DNA of 64,000 nucleotides from Rikenella sp031551865 (GCA_031551865.1 JAVBMY010000004.1:248001-312000), one strand, 5' to 3'; counted from the first letter of the stretch, positions 43,123 through 52,084 are shown. Made by a program: numbers and translations. Notes: generated by a model not told the origin, from the sequence alone.

Positions 43123-44433
43123 ATGAAACGCCTGAATGCCCTATTGCTCTCTGTCCTGACCCTCACCGCCTGCGGCCAAGAGAGCGGCGACCCCGTCAGC
43201 CCGCAACCCTTCGACAACCCCACCGCGGAAGTATCGTTGCAAGGCAACACCTACACCACCTCGGGCAACGACATCGTGAACGGCGGCAACGGAACGATCA
43301 CCGGCTGGAGTTCACCGTCAACCGTACTGAGCGCCTACTTCCGGGTGCCCGCTTCGGGAAGCCTGACCCTGGGCTTGAAATACTCGGCCACGCAGGCAAA
43401 CACCGTACGAGTGGCCTGTCAGGGAACCATTTTCGAAGCCCGCCTCGTGCCCGGCGCCGACAAAACCCTCAAGCTCGGTGACATTGCTGGCGTGACGGCC
43501 GGATACATCCGTGTCGACTTGCAAGGCATCAGCCGCTTCGGTGCTATCTTCGGAAACATCCACAGCCTCCTGCTGGGCGGAGTGGCCGCTCAGGGCGAGG
43601 TGATCTCTGTCAACAACACGGATTATTATTACTGGGGCCGCCGCGGGCCGTCGGTGCATATGAACTATACGCTTCCCGCAAGTGACATCGAATGGGTCTA
43701 CAACGAAGTGACCGTGCCCGAAGGTTCCGACCCCATCGGCAGTTATTTCATGGCTAATGGATTCTCGGACGGCTATTTCGGAATGCAGGTGAACAGCGCC
43801 ACCGAACGCCGGATCCTTTTCTCGGTCTGGAGCCCTTACGCCACCGACGATCCCGACGCCATCCCCGACGACGAACGGGTCTTGCTCAATTACAAAGGCA
43901 GCACCGTGACCTCGCAGCCCTTCGGCGGCGAAGGCTCCGGCCGCCAGAACTTCATGGTATTCAACTGGAAGACCGGCGTGACCTACGGATTCCTGACCCA
44001 GATCGCCCCCGACCCCGACCGCGCGAACTACACGAAATACACCTGCTACTTCTACGACTCCGAAGCGTCGCGCTGGATGCTGATCGCCAGTAACTCACGC
44101 CCCAAAACGACTACCTATTATACACGAGCCCACTCCTTTCTCGAAAACTTCAACCCCGCCTGCGGTTACATTACACGCAAAGTATACTTCGGTAACCTTT
44201 GGGCTTGCAACACCCAGGGACAATGGGCCGAAGTCACGAAAGCGAGCTTCAGCTACGACGCCACTGCCGCTACAAAACAACGTATGGACTACAAAGGCGG
44301 CTCGGAAGGCGACCGGTTCTTCCTGCAAAACTGCGGTTTCTTCAGCGACTATACTATCCGGGGTGTCGCTTTCACCCGCACAACCAACGGCATAGCCCCG
44401 GCCATTGACTTTGCGGCGCTGCCCGTGCAATAA
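43123..44433 (+). CDS. DUF3472-type surface lipoprotein
   Basis: 436 residues. Lipobox LTLTAC with lipidated Cys17, so it is membrane-anchored. Residues ~25-150 form an N-terminal beta domain (DUF5077-like; YFRVPASGSLTLGLKYSATQ). Residues ~170-420 match DUF3472: YYYWGRRGPSVHMNYTLP, GYFGMQVNSATERRILFSVW, and PFGGEGSGRQNFMVFNWKTG. Many members occur in glycan-using Bacteroidota and are thought to bind carbohydrate, but no function is established. It has its own promoter and no sus-type neighbours. Confidence 0.82.
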   Translation: MKRLNALLLSVLTLTACGQESGDPVSPQPFDNPTAEVSLQGNTYTTSGNDIVNGGNGTITGWSSPSTVLSAYFRVPASGSLTLGLKYSATQANTVRVACQGTIFEARLVPGADKTLKLGDIAGVTAGYIRVDLQGISRFGAIFGNIHSLLLGGVAAQGEVISVNNTDYYYWGRRGPSVHMNYTLPASDIEWVYNEVTVPEGSDPIGSYFMANGFSDGYFGMQVNSATERRILFSVWSPYATDDPDAIPDDERVLLNYKGSTVTSQPFGGEGSGRQNFMVFNWKTGVTYGFLTQIAPDPDRANYTKYTCYFYDSEASRWMLIASNSRPKTTTYYTRAHSFLENFNPACGYITRKVYFGNLWACNTQGQWAEVTKASFSYDATAATKQRMDYKGGSEGDRFFLQNCGFFSDYTIRGVAFTRTTNGIAPAIDFAALPVQ

Positions 44434-44466
44434 ACGTAATTTTCACCCTATATCAGCCATTTGCTT

Positions 44467-44572
44467 TGTCATCCCGAGCAGAGCTGAGGGAACTTTTTAA
44501 AGACTGTCATCATAACAAGTCTCTCCTCTACTGGAAAAATAAAAAGTTCCCTCGGCTCCGCTCGGGATGATA
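44467..44572. repeat. Family A1 element before RNase Z
   Basis: Left arm 44467-44498 (TGTCATCCCGAGCAGAGC...) and right arm 44541-44572 (...GCTCGGGATGATA), with a few mismatches. Confidence 0.75.
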
Positions 44573-44593
44573 TAATTTATTCCGGCGACTACG

Positions 44594-44601
44594 TATCTTT
44601 G
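44594..44601 (+). promoter_or_regulatory. -7 box directly before the rnz start codon
   Basis: TATCTTTG ends only 6 bases before the ATG at 44608. If transcription starts about 4 bases after the box, the mRNA would be leaderless or nearly so. Confidence 0.55.
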
Positions 44602-44607
44602 TAACCT

Positions 44608-45462
44608 ATGCAATTCGAAATCACTGTCCTGGGCTGCAGTTCGGCGATGCCCTCGCCCAGCCGCCACCATACCGCCCACGCCATCAACGTGCACGAGCAG
44701 TATTTCCTCGTGGACTGTGGCGAAGGCACCCAATACCAGCTCCTGCGCTACGGCATCGGGCTCATGAAGATCAACCAGATCTTCATCTCGCACATCCACG
44801 GCGACCATACGCTGGGCCTGGTCGGCCTGCTGTCGAGTATGGCCATGAACGGCCGCACGCGTGCGCTCGAACTCTTCGCCCCCCGCGCGGTGCACGAGAT
44901 GATACGTTGCATGTTCGAATTCTACGGCCCCGAAAAAGAGCCGCCCTTCCCCATCGAATTCCGCGAGGTCGATACCCGCAAATACCAACTGGTGTTTGAA
45001 AACCGCGCCATCGAGGTGTGGAGCATCCCCTTGCGGCACCGTGTCCCCGCGAGCGGCTACCTGTTCCGCGAAAAGACCGGCACCCGCCGCTTTAAACCCG
45101 TCGAAGAGGGCGGCCTCGGCGAAACCCCGCGCAGCTACGCCTTTTGCAGCGACACCACCGCCTCGGCCAAAGTCGCAGGAATCGTGCAGGGGGTCGACCT
45201 GCTCTACCACGAAACCACCTACTTGTATGCCGACCGTGCGCTGGCTGTCAAAACCGGACACAGTACCGCCCGCCAGGCCGGACAGATCGCCGCCAAAGCC
45301 CAGGCCGGTACGCTGCTGATCGGGCACTACTCGTCGCGTTACAAAGAACTCGAACCGTTACAGGAAGAGGCCGGCGCAGAGTTTTCGAATGTGATCCTCG
45401 CCTCCGACGGCCTGCGGATCAGCATCGCCCGCGACCACCGCATCACTGTGGAACAAATGTGA
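44608..45462 (+). CDS. rnz: Ribonuclease Z
   Basis: 284 residues, slightly short of the usual ~305. A metallo-beta-lactamase-fold endonuclease that trims the 3' ends of tRNA precursors. The zinc motif HIHGDH is at 62-67 within FISHIHGDHTLGL. FCSDTTAS, HETTY, GHSTARQAGQIA and LLIGHYSSRY supply the other metal ligands and the AxDxH-like region. The flexible exosite arm is present around 155-170 but brief. Promoter and start codon almost touch. Confidence 0.94.
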   Translation: MQFEITVLGCSSAMPSPSRHHTAHAINVHEQYFLVDCGEGTQYQLLRYGIGLMKINQIFISHIHGDHTLGLVGLLSSMAMNGRTRALELFAPRAVHEMIRCMFEFYGPEKEPPFPIEFREVDTRKYQLVFENRAIEVWSIPLRHRVPASGYLFREKTGTRRFKPVEEGGLGETPRSYAFCSDTTASAKVAGIVQGVDLLYHETTYLYADRALAVKTGHSTARQAGQIAAKAQAGTLLIGHYSSRYKELEPLQEEAGAEFSNVILASDGLRISIARDHRITVEQM

Positions 45463-45504
45463 AATAATTTTGCGCCCGCCCGCCGAAAACCGGAGCGGAA
45501 AACG

Positions 45505-45512
45505 TAAATTTG
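45505..45512 (+). promoter_or_regulatory. -7 box for guaA
   Basis: TAAATTTG, exact TAnnTTTG, 122 bases before guaA. The leader of about 118 bases has no recognised riboswitch. Confidence 0.55.
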
Positions 45513-45634
45513 TATCCTTCAACATGCCGCTTGCCATGCAAGTCAATGCATAAGTACTGGTGCCTCTGCCGAAAAATTGTAGCAACCTCAAAGCACGCAT
45601 CCTTTCTAAAAATTCTTTTAAGCGCTCTATCCCT

Positions 45635-47161
45635 ATGGAAAAAATCCTCGTCCTCGACTTCGGTTCGCAGTACACGCAGCTTATCGCGCGCCGCATCCGC
45701 GAACTGAACGTCTACTGCGAAATACACCCCTACAACCACCCGCCCAAAATCGACGCATCCGTGAAAGGCGTCATCCTGAGCGGCAGCCCCTACTCGGTGC
45801 GCGACACCGAAGCCCCCCAGATCGACCTGAACGCCATCAAAGGCAAAATGCCGCTGCTCGGCGTCTGCTACGGCGCCCAATATCTGGCCCACAACTTCGG
45901 CGGCGAGGTAAAAGCCTCGAAAGTGCGTGAGTATGGCCGGGCCCTGCTCTCGAAGATCATTCCCGAAAACGCGCTCATCAAAGAATTGCGCGAAACCACC
46001 GCCGTGTGGATGTCGCACGGCGACACCATCGTCAAAGCCCCCGAAAACAGCGAGATCATCGCCAGCACCGCCGATGTGAAGGTGGCCGCCTTCCATATCG
46101 CCGGCGAGAACACCTGGGGCATCCAGTTCCACCCCGAAGTCTACCACAGCGAAGAAGGCATGACCCTGTTGCGCCACTTCGTCGTGGACATCTGCGGCTG
46201 CAAGCAGGACTGGACTCCCGCCTCGTACGTCGAAAATACCATTCAGGAGCTCCGCGAACAACTCGGCAACGACAAAGTGGTGCTCGCCCTCTCCGGGGGT
46301 GTGGATTCGACCGTCTGCGCCGTGCTTCTCCAGCGTGCCATCGGCGACCGCCTGACCTGCATCTTCGTCGACCACGGCCTGCTACGCAAAGGCGAATTCG
46401 AAGGCGTACTCGAATCCTACAAACACATGGGACTGAACGTCAAGGGTATCGACGCCAGCGACAAGTTCCTGGCCGACCTGGCAGGCGTGACCGACCCTGA
46501 AGCCAAACGCAAAGTGATCGGCCGCGACTTCATCGAGGTGTTCGACGTCGAAGCCCACAAGATCCAGGACGTCAAATGGCTCGGCCAGGGTACCATCTAC
46601 CCCGACGTGATCGAATCCATCTCGGTAAACGGCCCGTCGGCCACCATCAAGTCGCACCACAACGTGGGCGGCTTGCCCGAAAAGATGAACCTGAAGATCG
46701 TCGAGCCGCTCCGCCTGCTCTTCAAAGACGAAGTGCGCCGCATCGGCCGCGAACTGGGCATCGACCCGATACTGCTAGGCCGCCACCCTTTCCCGGGACC
46801 CGGGCTTGGCATCCGCCTGCTCGGCGAGGTCACCAAACCGAAGCTCGACATCCTGCGCGAGGCCGACAAGATCTTCATCGACGCCCTGCGCGCCGAAGGC
46901 CTCTACGACAAGATATGGCAAGCCGGCGTGATGCTCTTGCCCGTGCAGAGCGTGGGTGTGATGGGCGATGAGCGCACCTACGAGTGGTGCGTGGCGCTAC
47001 GCGCCGTCACCTCGACCGACGCCATGACCGCCGACTGGTACCACCTGCCCTACGAATTCATGGCCCGCGTGTCGAACGAGATCATCAACAAGGTGCGCGG
47101 CATCAACCGCGTGGTGTACGACATCAGTTCGAAACCACCGGCCACGATCGAGTGGGAATAG
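45635..47161 (+). CDS. guaA: GMP synthase (glutamine-hydrolysing)
   Basis: 508 residues from ATG 45635 (MEKILVLDFGSQYTQLIARR); a frame start at 45560 adds 25 unlikely residues. Makes GMP from XMP. The amidotransferase triad begins with C78 in LLGVCYGAQ and has IQFHPEVYHSEEG. The ATP pyrophosphatase loop is SGGVDST from residue 220. The dimerisation domain includes RHPFPGPGLGIRLLGE. Ends KPPATIEWE as in the family. guaB, the preceding enzyme of the pathway, is about 6 kb away on the other strand. Confidence 0.97.
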   Translation: MEKILVLDFGSQYTQLIARRIRELNVYCEIHPYNHPPKIDASVKGVILSGSPYSVRDTEAPQIDLNAIKGKMPLLGVCYGAQYLAHNFGGEVKASKVREYGRALLSKIIPENALIKELRETTAVWMSHGDTIVKAPENSEIIASTADVKVAAFHIAGENTWGIQFHPEVYHSEEGMTLLRHFVVDICGCKQDWTPASYVENTIQELREQLGNDKVVLALSGGVDSTVCAVLLQRAIGDRLTCIFVDHGLLRKGEFEGVLESYKHMGLNVKGIDASDKFLADLAGVTDPEAKRKVIGRDFIEVFDVEAHKIQDVKWLGQGTIYPDVIESISVNGPSATIKSHHNVGGLPEKMNLKIVEPLRLLFKDEVRRIGRELGIDPILLGRHPFPGPGLGIRLLGEVTKPKLDILREADKIFIDALRAEGLYDKIWQAGVMLLPVQSVGVMGDERTYEWCVALRAVTSTDAMTADWYHLPYEFMARVSNEIINKVRGINRVVYDISSKPPATIEWE

Positions 47162-47168
47162 TATATTT

Positions 47169-47214
47169 AACGGTAAGGAGCGTGAAGCGCAATGCGCTTC
47201 ACGCTCCTTACCGT
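47169..47214. terminator. Bidirectional terminator between guaA and the helicase
   Basis: Perfect 22-base arms (47169-47190 and 47193-47214) with loop AA/AT, flanked by T-rich sequence. It lies between convergent genes. Confidence 0.8.
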
Positions 47215-47340
47215 TTTATCAGGTTTTAAGGTATATGTAGATGCTTCGCGCCTGGCTACAAACACTCACATCCCGGGAGCAACCTTTAACAAGAAAGTGA
47301 AGAATAAACCGGCAATAACCAAGAAAATCATTCAGCCTAT

Positions 47341-48765
47341 TTATTCTCCGAAAAACCGCTCGTCGAAGTTCACGAGGTACAGGCGCTCGGTGGCGCGGGT
47401 GATCGCCGTGTAGAGCCAGCGCAACAGATCGATCGTCATCTCCTCGGAGCCGAAGATCATCGAATCCACGAAAATCGCCGACCACTGGCCGCCCTGCGCC
47501 TTATGGCACGTGGCCGCATAGGCGAACTTCACCTGCAGGGCGCAATAGAACTCGTCTTCGAGCACTGCCTTGTAGCGCTTGTTCTTCTGGGCAATGTGTG
47601 CGTAATCCAACTCGACCGAGCGGAACAACGCCTCGCTCTGGTCGCGCGTCAGCGCGGGAGACTCGGAATAGAGCGTATCAAGGATGATCCAGCACTCCAT
47701 CGTATAGTCATCGTAATCGCCGAACACCAGTTCGGCCCAGGCGAACCGAAAGCCGTAGCGTTCGCGCGTGCGGACGATGCGCCGCACACGCGCCGTATCG
47801 CCGTTGGCGATGAAGGCCATTTTGGCATCGGGATCGCGTTCTACCCAGTGGTAATTATTTTTCACCACCATCAGCACATCGCCCGGATCAAGCTCCTCTT
47901 CGCGGTAAAGCACCGCACGCCGGATGCCCTGGTTATAGTGGTTCGCCCGTTTGTTCGAGCGCGTGATCACCGCCACCTCGGACTGCCCGTAGCGCGAATA
48001 GCACGTTTCGAGCTCCTCGATCAACTCACCGCCGCCGATCGGCCTGACGTCGCGGAACGCATCACGTGCGAACCGCGGAAAATCGACACAGCCGTCTTCG
48101 ATCAGCTCGCGCACGATCGTGGCGTCGTGCAGGATGCCCGAGTCCTGTTGCTGGCGCACCACCTCGTCGAGCGTATTGTAGATCACCCGCCCGTAAGCGC
48201 CCATGTATTCGGGACTCAGAGCCGGCGAATAGTCGTAGCCCACCGGCGGCAACTGGGCGCTGTCGCCGACAATGATGATGCGGTTGTTGCGCCCCATCCG
48301 GATGTAATCGAGCATGTCCTCGATCAAGTCACCGCTGCCGAACACCGCACCCCCGAAATCCGTCCCGCCGCCGTAGGTCAGCATCGAAGCCTCGTCCACA
48401 ATATAGACCGTGTCGTGCGCTTTGTTGTGGTTCAGGTCGAAATGGCCGCTTCCCGCCTTGCGTTCGCGGTATATTTTTTTGTGGATCGTAAACGCAGAAG
48501 TAGCCGCATAGCGGCCCATCACCTTGGCGGCCCGGCCCGTGGGGGCCATCAGCACGAAATCGATCTCCGCCGGGCGGAGCATCCCCACCAACGCCGCGAT
48601 GATCGTCGTTTTCCCCGTTCCGGCATAACCGTTGATAATGAAAATATCCTCCTCCGAACCCGAAGCCAGGAACTCCGACAGCGATTCGATCAACTTTTTT
48701 TGCCGGTCAGTTGGTTCAAACCGAAAATTGCCGTATATTTGGGTCGCAATATGCTCACGTAACAT
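47341..48765 (-). CDS. RecD-like ATP-dependent DNA helicase
   Basis: 474 residues from the ATG at 48765, which sits under a strong promoter; a longer frame to 48813 would overlap that promoter. Superfamily 1B helicase: Walker A GYAGTGKT at 46-53, motif Ia MAPTGRAAKV, Walker B DEASML, motif III GDSAQLPPVG, and the C-terminal UvrD-C2-type ATCHKAQGGQW and LYTAITRATERLYLV. It lacks the long N-terminal part of RecD2, so it belongs to the short single-domain AAA_30-type helicases common in Bacteroidota. Role in DNA repair or recombination is inferred. Confidence 0.87.
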   Translation of the reverse strand: MLREHIATQIYGNFRFEPTDRQKKLIESLSEFLASGSEEDIFIINGYAGTGKTTIIAALVGMLRPAEIDFVLMAPTGRAAKVMGRYAATSAFTIHKKIYRERKAGSGHFDLNHNKAHDTVYIVDEASMLTYGGGTDFGGAVFGSGDLIEDMLDYIRMGRNNRIIIVGDSAQLPPVGYDYSPALSPEYMGAYGRVIYNTLDEVVRQQQDSGILHDATIVRELIEDGCVDFPRFARDAFRDVRPIGGGELIEELETCYSRYGQSEVAVITRSNKRANHYNQGIRRAVLYREEELDPGDVLMVVKNNYHWVERDPDAKMAFIANGDTARVRRIVRTRERYGFRFAWAELVFGDYDDYTMECWIILDTLYSESPALTRDQSEALFRSVELDYAHIAQKNKRYKAVLEDEFYCALQVKFAYAATCHKAQGGQWSAIFVDSMIFGSEEMTIDLLRWLYTAITRATERLYLVNFDERFFGE

Positions 48766-48771
48766 AGTCAG

Positions 48772-48802
48772 CAAATTTACACAAATCCCCAAGGCCGGCA
48801 AA
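48772..48802 (-). promoter_or_regulatory. Promoter of the helicase gene, nearly leaderless
   Basis: On the minus strand TTTG (48802-48799), a 19-base spacer and TAAATTTG (48779-48772). The box ends 6 bases before the start codon. Confidence 0.65.
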
Positions 48803-48822
48803 TCGGGCGGCATCGAAAAATT

Positions 48823-49449
48823 ATGAAAAAAACATTACTGATCGTAGGACTCATCGTCGTAATCGGAGCACTGGCCTGGTGGCTGGTAAGTTTGTTCACG
48901 ACCCCGCTGAAATTCGAGGAACAACGTAAAGAACGCGAAGTGGTGGTCGTCCGGAAACTCGAAGACATCCGCACCGCGCAACGTGCCTACCGCTCGAAAT
49001 ACATGCATTTCACCCCCAGTTTCGACGAACTGATCGCCTTCGTTGAACGCGACTCGCTTCAACTCGAACGCGCCATAGGTTCAGAAGACGACTCGGTAGC
49101 TGTAGCCCAGGGTCTCGTGCGCCGTGAAAAATTCATGATGGCCGTGAAAGACACCATTAAATTCAACCCCGGGTTCGTAGCCGCACAAATGCGTTACATC
49201 CCCTTCTCGGAGGAATCGACCGGTTCGCTCAAAGAATTCCAGATGGACACCACCTCGATCCAAACCGAATCGACCGTTGTGGTGCCCGTTTTCCAAGCCC
49301 TGGCCCCCTACGCCTGGTTCCTTGGCGACCTCAACGAACAGGAGCTCATCAACTTCCGCGACTATCGCGTGAACTCGATGAAACGCGACGACGGTCTGAA
49401 AGTGGGTTCGCTGACCGCCACCAACAACGAAGCCGGCAACTGGGAATAA
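48823..49449 (+). CDS. Membrane-anchored protein of unknown function
   Basis: 208 residues. One N-terminal membrane helix (about 4-25; TLLIVGLIVVIGALAWWLVS) with the bulk outside or periplasmic, starting with a charged helical stretch (FEEQRKEREVVVVRKLEDIR) that resembles the start of pilin-like or cell-wall-related proteins but without a pilin cleavage site. I do not recognise the family. It is divergent from the helicase across 57 bases and upstream of the DUF3822 and rsmD genes, with which it may be cotranscribed. Confidence 0.75.
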   Translation: MKKTLLIVGLIVVIGALAWWLVSLFTTPLKFEEQRKEREVVVVRKLEDIRTAQRAYRSKYMHFTPSFDELIAFVERDSLQLERAIGSEDDSVAVAQGLVRREKFMMAVKDTIKFNPGFVAAQMRYIPFSEESTGSLKEFQMDTTSIQTESTVVVPVFQALAPYAWFLGDLNEQELINFRDYRVNSMKRDDGLKVGSLTATNNEAGNWE

Positions 49450-49551
49450 CTCCGCCAAAACTATACGCCCCGCACGGTTTTGACGAGCCCGAACCGCACA
49501 CCGGGTTTTTCAGCCAAACAAAAGGAAGTATTCCCATAGCCTGAAACAAAC

Positions 49552-49580
49552 ACGAGGCGGCGCACCCAGCGCCGCCTCGT
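49552..49580. terminator. GC-rich hairpin between 49449 and DUF3822
   Basis: Arms ACGAGGCGGCGC (49552-49563) and GCGCCGCCTCGT (49569-49580), loop ACCCA. No clean T-run follows on the plus strand. Confidence 0.55.
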
Positions 49581-49714
49581 CCGTTTAACCTCCGGCATGC
49601 GGAAACAACATTCCGCTCTCCCGCCCGAGCAACCTGTGCAAGGGGAGTCCTTGTGCGTATCCCGGCCAGCCTCAGAAGCGCGAGTACGACCGAAAACTCC
49701 CCGGAAAAACCCAC

Positions 49715-50539
49715 TTGCAACCGCATCCCGGACGAGCACATGCAACAGGCATCCCCGGGCGGACAGTAACCGCCGACAACCAATTCGCACACCTATATCC
49801 CCGAACGACCAACCCTCCCGTGACGACAAACCAACCATACAGACGTGAGCTATCCATCCAAATAAGCCCGACCGGGTTCTCCTTTGCCATCACACAACAG
49901 CGGACAACCCTCTGCTCAGCCGAATATCCCCACGCCGACGTCCACACCATCCTCGGCAGCGAACCTATGCTCGACCCGGGGAACCCCGGCAATAATTTCC
50001 ATAAAATATTCATCGGCTGCCCGACCGACCATGTGCTGCTGCTCCCCCGCTCCCTGTTCGACCCCCACCGGGCAGAGCAATACCTCGTGGCCGCCAACAT
50101 GTTCTCTCCCGAAAAAACCACCCTCTCGAACAGCATCCTTTCGCCGCGTGCCGTAGCCGTCTGGCAAACCGACGCCGGAATCACCTCACACCTGTTGCAA
50201 CTCTACCCCTCGGCCCTTTTTTACCACCCCCTGCTGCTCGACCTCGACGCCACGCCTGCCCACACCATTAACGTTATCCTCGACAGCGGGCTTATCCACC
50301 TGGTCATCTGCCATCATTCGCTCCACGCCGCCGAAACCCTCGCCGCCAGCAATCCCGAAGAACTACTCTACTACATCAGCCGCCTGGCCCCGACCCCCGA
50401 CCTGGCCACCTACCGACTCCGGATCGCCGGCGACGGCGCCTCGATACTCCAACCCTTCTTCCTGCGCTATTTCAGCCAGGTCGACATCCATGAAGAGCAA
50501 CAATACAACATCCAACGAATCACCCGGTTATGCGAATAG
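49715..50539 (+). CDS. DUF3822 family protein
   Basis: Up to 274 residues. The family-like part begins at ELSIQISPTGFSFAITQQ and continues to the end, including HKIFIGCPTDHVLLLPRSLF and HLLQLYPSALFYHPLLL. DUF3822 proteins are found in Bacteroidota next to rsmD, as here; their function is unknown. The first 35 residues from ATG 49715 look unlike coding sequence, so the in-frame GTG at 49820 may be the true start (239 residues). The 3' end overlaps rsmD by 10 bases, which suggests coupled translation. Confidence 0.78.
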   Translation: MQPHPGRAHATGIPGRTVTADNQFAHLYPRTTNPPVTTNQPYRRELSIQISPTGFSFAITQQRTTLCSAEYPHADVHTILGSEPMLDPGNPGNNFHKIFIGCPTDHVLLLPRSLFDPHRAEQYLVAANMFSPEKTTLSNSILSPRAVAVWQTDAGITSHLLQLYPSALFYHPLLLDLDATPAHTINVILDSGLIHLVICHHSLHAAETLAASNPEELLYYISRLAPTPDLATYRLRIAGDGASILQPFFLRYFSQVDIHEEQQYNIQRITRLCE

Positions 50540-51066
50540 TAGGAGGTACCCACCGCAGACGGAACATCGCGCCGCCGCGCAATTTCCGCGCACGTCCCAC
50601 CACCGATTTCGCCAAAGAGAATCTGTTCAACATCCTGAACAACCTCTACGATTTCGAGGAATGCACACTACTCGACCTCTTTTCAGGCACCGGGTCGATC
50701 AGCTACGAGTTCGCCTCGCGCGGCGCCCGGCGCGTGGTGAGCGTCGAGCTCAATCCCCTGCACCAGAAGTTCATTGCCGATACCGCCCGTGAGCTGGGCT
50801 TCACGCAAATAGAAAGCGTACGTACCAACGCCTTTGTCTGCATCGGACACATACGCGAGACCTTCGACATCATCTTTGCCGACCCGCCCTACGACATGGA
50901 GGGCATCGACCGGCTCCCTTCCCTGGTCTTCGGCCGGCACCTGATCAACGAGGGGGGGCTGTTCATTCTGGAGCATTCCGACGCCTACAACTTCGAAGGA
51001 GCGCCCCATTTCTCGGAAACCCGCACTTACGGCAGCGTGCACTTTTCGTTCTTCCGGGCGGGATAA
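50530..51066 (+). CDS. rsmD: 16S rRNA (guanine966-N2)-methyltransferase RsmD
   Basis: 178 residues. SAM-dependent methyltransferase acting on G966 of 16S rRNA in the assembling 30S subunit. Begins MRIVGGTHRRR, as the family does. The SAM loop is DLFSGTGS at 49-56 and the catalytic motif DPPY at 118-121, typical of N2-guanine and N6-adenine methyltransferases. Overlaps the DUF3822 gene upstream. Confidence 0.92.
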   Translation: MRIVGGTHRRRNIAPPRNFRARPTTDFAKENLFNILNNLYDFEECTLLDLFSGTGSISYEFASRGARRVVSVELNPLHQKFIADTARELGFTQIESVRTNAFVCIGHIRETFDIIFADPPYDMEGIDRLPSLVFGRHLINEGGLFILEHSDAYNFEGAPHFSETRTYGSVHFSFFRAG

Positions 51067-51074
51067 TCAATCAT

Positions 51075-51262
51075 TATCCCATTAAATGCTCAGCCGTAAT
51101 AATTCCTCCTGCGTCTTAACCTTTGTTTTCGAGGGGGATTTGTGCATTTATCCGGGTCGCATAAGCGACCCCGGGAGTAGGGCACCTTCCTGCCCGGCGG
51201 GCTGCAACACTCGCCCGCGGCTCGTTTACGTCCCCCGCCGAGGGCGACAGAAGGGGTAATAA
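51075..51262 (-). repeat. Family B repeat, copy 1
   Basis: In minus orientation it matches the sequence at 62858-63048 over about 185 bases, with shared GTAAACGAGC, GGGCGAGTGT, GGTAAATGCACAAATC-like and CGAAAACAAAGGTTAA blocks. Both copies, translated, give NEPRASV-ARR and AYATR-NAQI, but this is probably not coding. It sits directly behind rsmD. Confidence 0.8.
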
Positions 51263-51280
51263 GCATTTCCCTTTAACAAG

Positions 51281-51322
51281 CACGCCACCGGTTTGCATGT
51301 AAGCAACCGGTGGCGCGCTGTT
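51281..51322. terminator. Terminator between rsmD and doxX
   Basis: GCCACCGGTTTGC (from 51284) pairs with GCAACCGGTGGC (51303-51314), followed by CTGTTT. It lies between convergent genes. Confidence 0.6.
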
Positions 51323-51342
51323 TCGGCAGGAACGGTGTATTA

Positions 51343-51789
51343 TTACCTGATGTGTTGCGGGTCATGCTTGCGGGCCATCAGCCAATCCACAGAACATTTA
51401 CCGGGTCCGGCCAACAGAATCACCACAAACATCGCCATATAGAGCAAAGCCATTTCCGACGTCGAAAATGCGAACTCCGGCGCAGTAAAGAACGCCGCAA
51501 TGCTCATCGCAAAGATCAGCGGCAGCGTGGCCAGCCGCGTGAACAGGCCCGCGATCAACAACAGCGAGCAGCCTACCTCGGCCAGGATGATCATAAACAA
51601 CGAGGCTCGCGGCCCGATGCCGAGCGGATCGGGAAACACCCCGGCCAGCGAGCTGAAATTCATCAGTTTCGGAATGCCGTGGGTCAGCATCATCCCCCCT
51701 GCCATCCAGCGGAGCAGCAAAAGGGAAAGATTAGGGAGAGGTTGGCCGACAAAGAATTCGGGCCAGCCTATGGAGTTTTTCTTTTTCAT
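51343..51789 (-). CDS. DoxX family membrane protein
   Basis: 148 residues with four predicted membrane helices (LSLLLLRWMAGGMMLTHGIP, then AEVGCSLLLIAGLFTRLATL and on). The DoxX family includes subunits of oxidoreductases and disulfide-handling proteins in bacteria. The motif HGIPKLMNF is characteristic. The N-terminus is soluble and basic. No partner is adjacent; it stands alone between two terminators. Confidence 0.85.
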   Translation of the reverse strand: MKKKNSIGWPEFFVGQPLPNLSLLLLRWMAGGMMLTHGIPKLMNFSSLAGVFPDPLGIGPRASLFMIILAEVGCSLLLIAGLFTRLATLPLIFAMSIAAFFTAPEFAFSTSEMALLYMAMFVVILLAGPGKCSVDWLMARKHDPQHIR

Positions 51790-51884
51790 AATGATTTCTC
51801 GGGTTAAAAGAGTAAGTCAGGTTTCTTTTTTAGTATCAAATTCCATGCAAATTCCTCCCGACCCAGGCCCGGCCTGAAAAAGGC

Positions 51885-51920
51885 ATCCGCCCGTTCGCTT
51901 TCTTAAGCGAACGGGCGGAT
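51885..51920 (-). terminator. Terminator of guaB
   Basis: 16-base perfect arms 51885-51900 and 51905-51920 (ATCCGCCCGTTCGCTT and inverse). Read on the minus strand it is followed by CCTTTTT. Confidence 0.8.
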
Positions 51921-51944
51921 TGTATTCGGGATCGTTTGAGCGAC

Positions 51945-52083
51945 GAAGGCACAGTCATCTTTGACGGGCGATGCCTATCCGCGAAAAAGATAAATGAAAC
52001 TCATCGTTTGGATTAGCAAAGGCACGGCCATCGCAGATGGGCCAGACCTGCCTATCGCGAAAAGCGACAAATGAAATCCAATG
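51945..52083. repeat. Imperfect tandem duplication behind guaB
   Basis: Two copies of about 66 bases (51945 on and 52018 on, period about 73) share AAGGCAC-G-CATC, GCCTATC-GCGAAAA and ATAAATGAAA-like blocks. The second copy ends at the guaB stop codon. Could be duplicated 3' sequence. Confidence 0.55.
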
Positions 52084-52084
52084 T

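Noticed and set aside
51116..51298. 60-codon frame on the minus strand, similar in translation to the end of a long frame at 62229-63002
   Set aside because: The similarity comes from the family B DNA repeat; the second frame is mostly a shadow of glmM.
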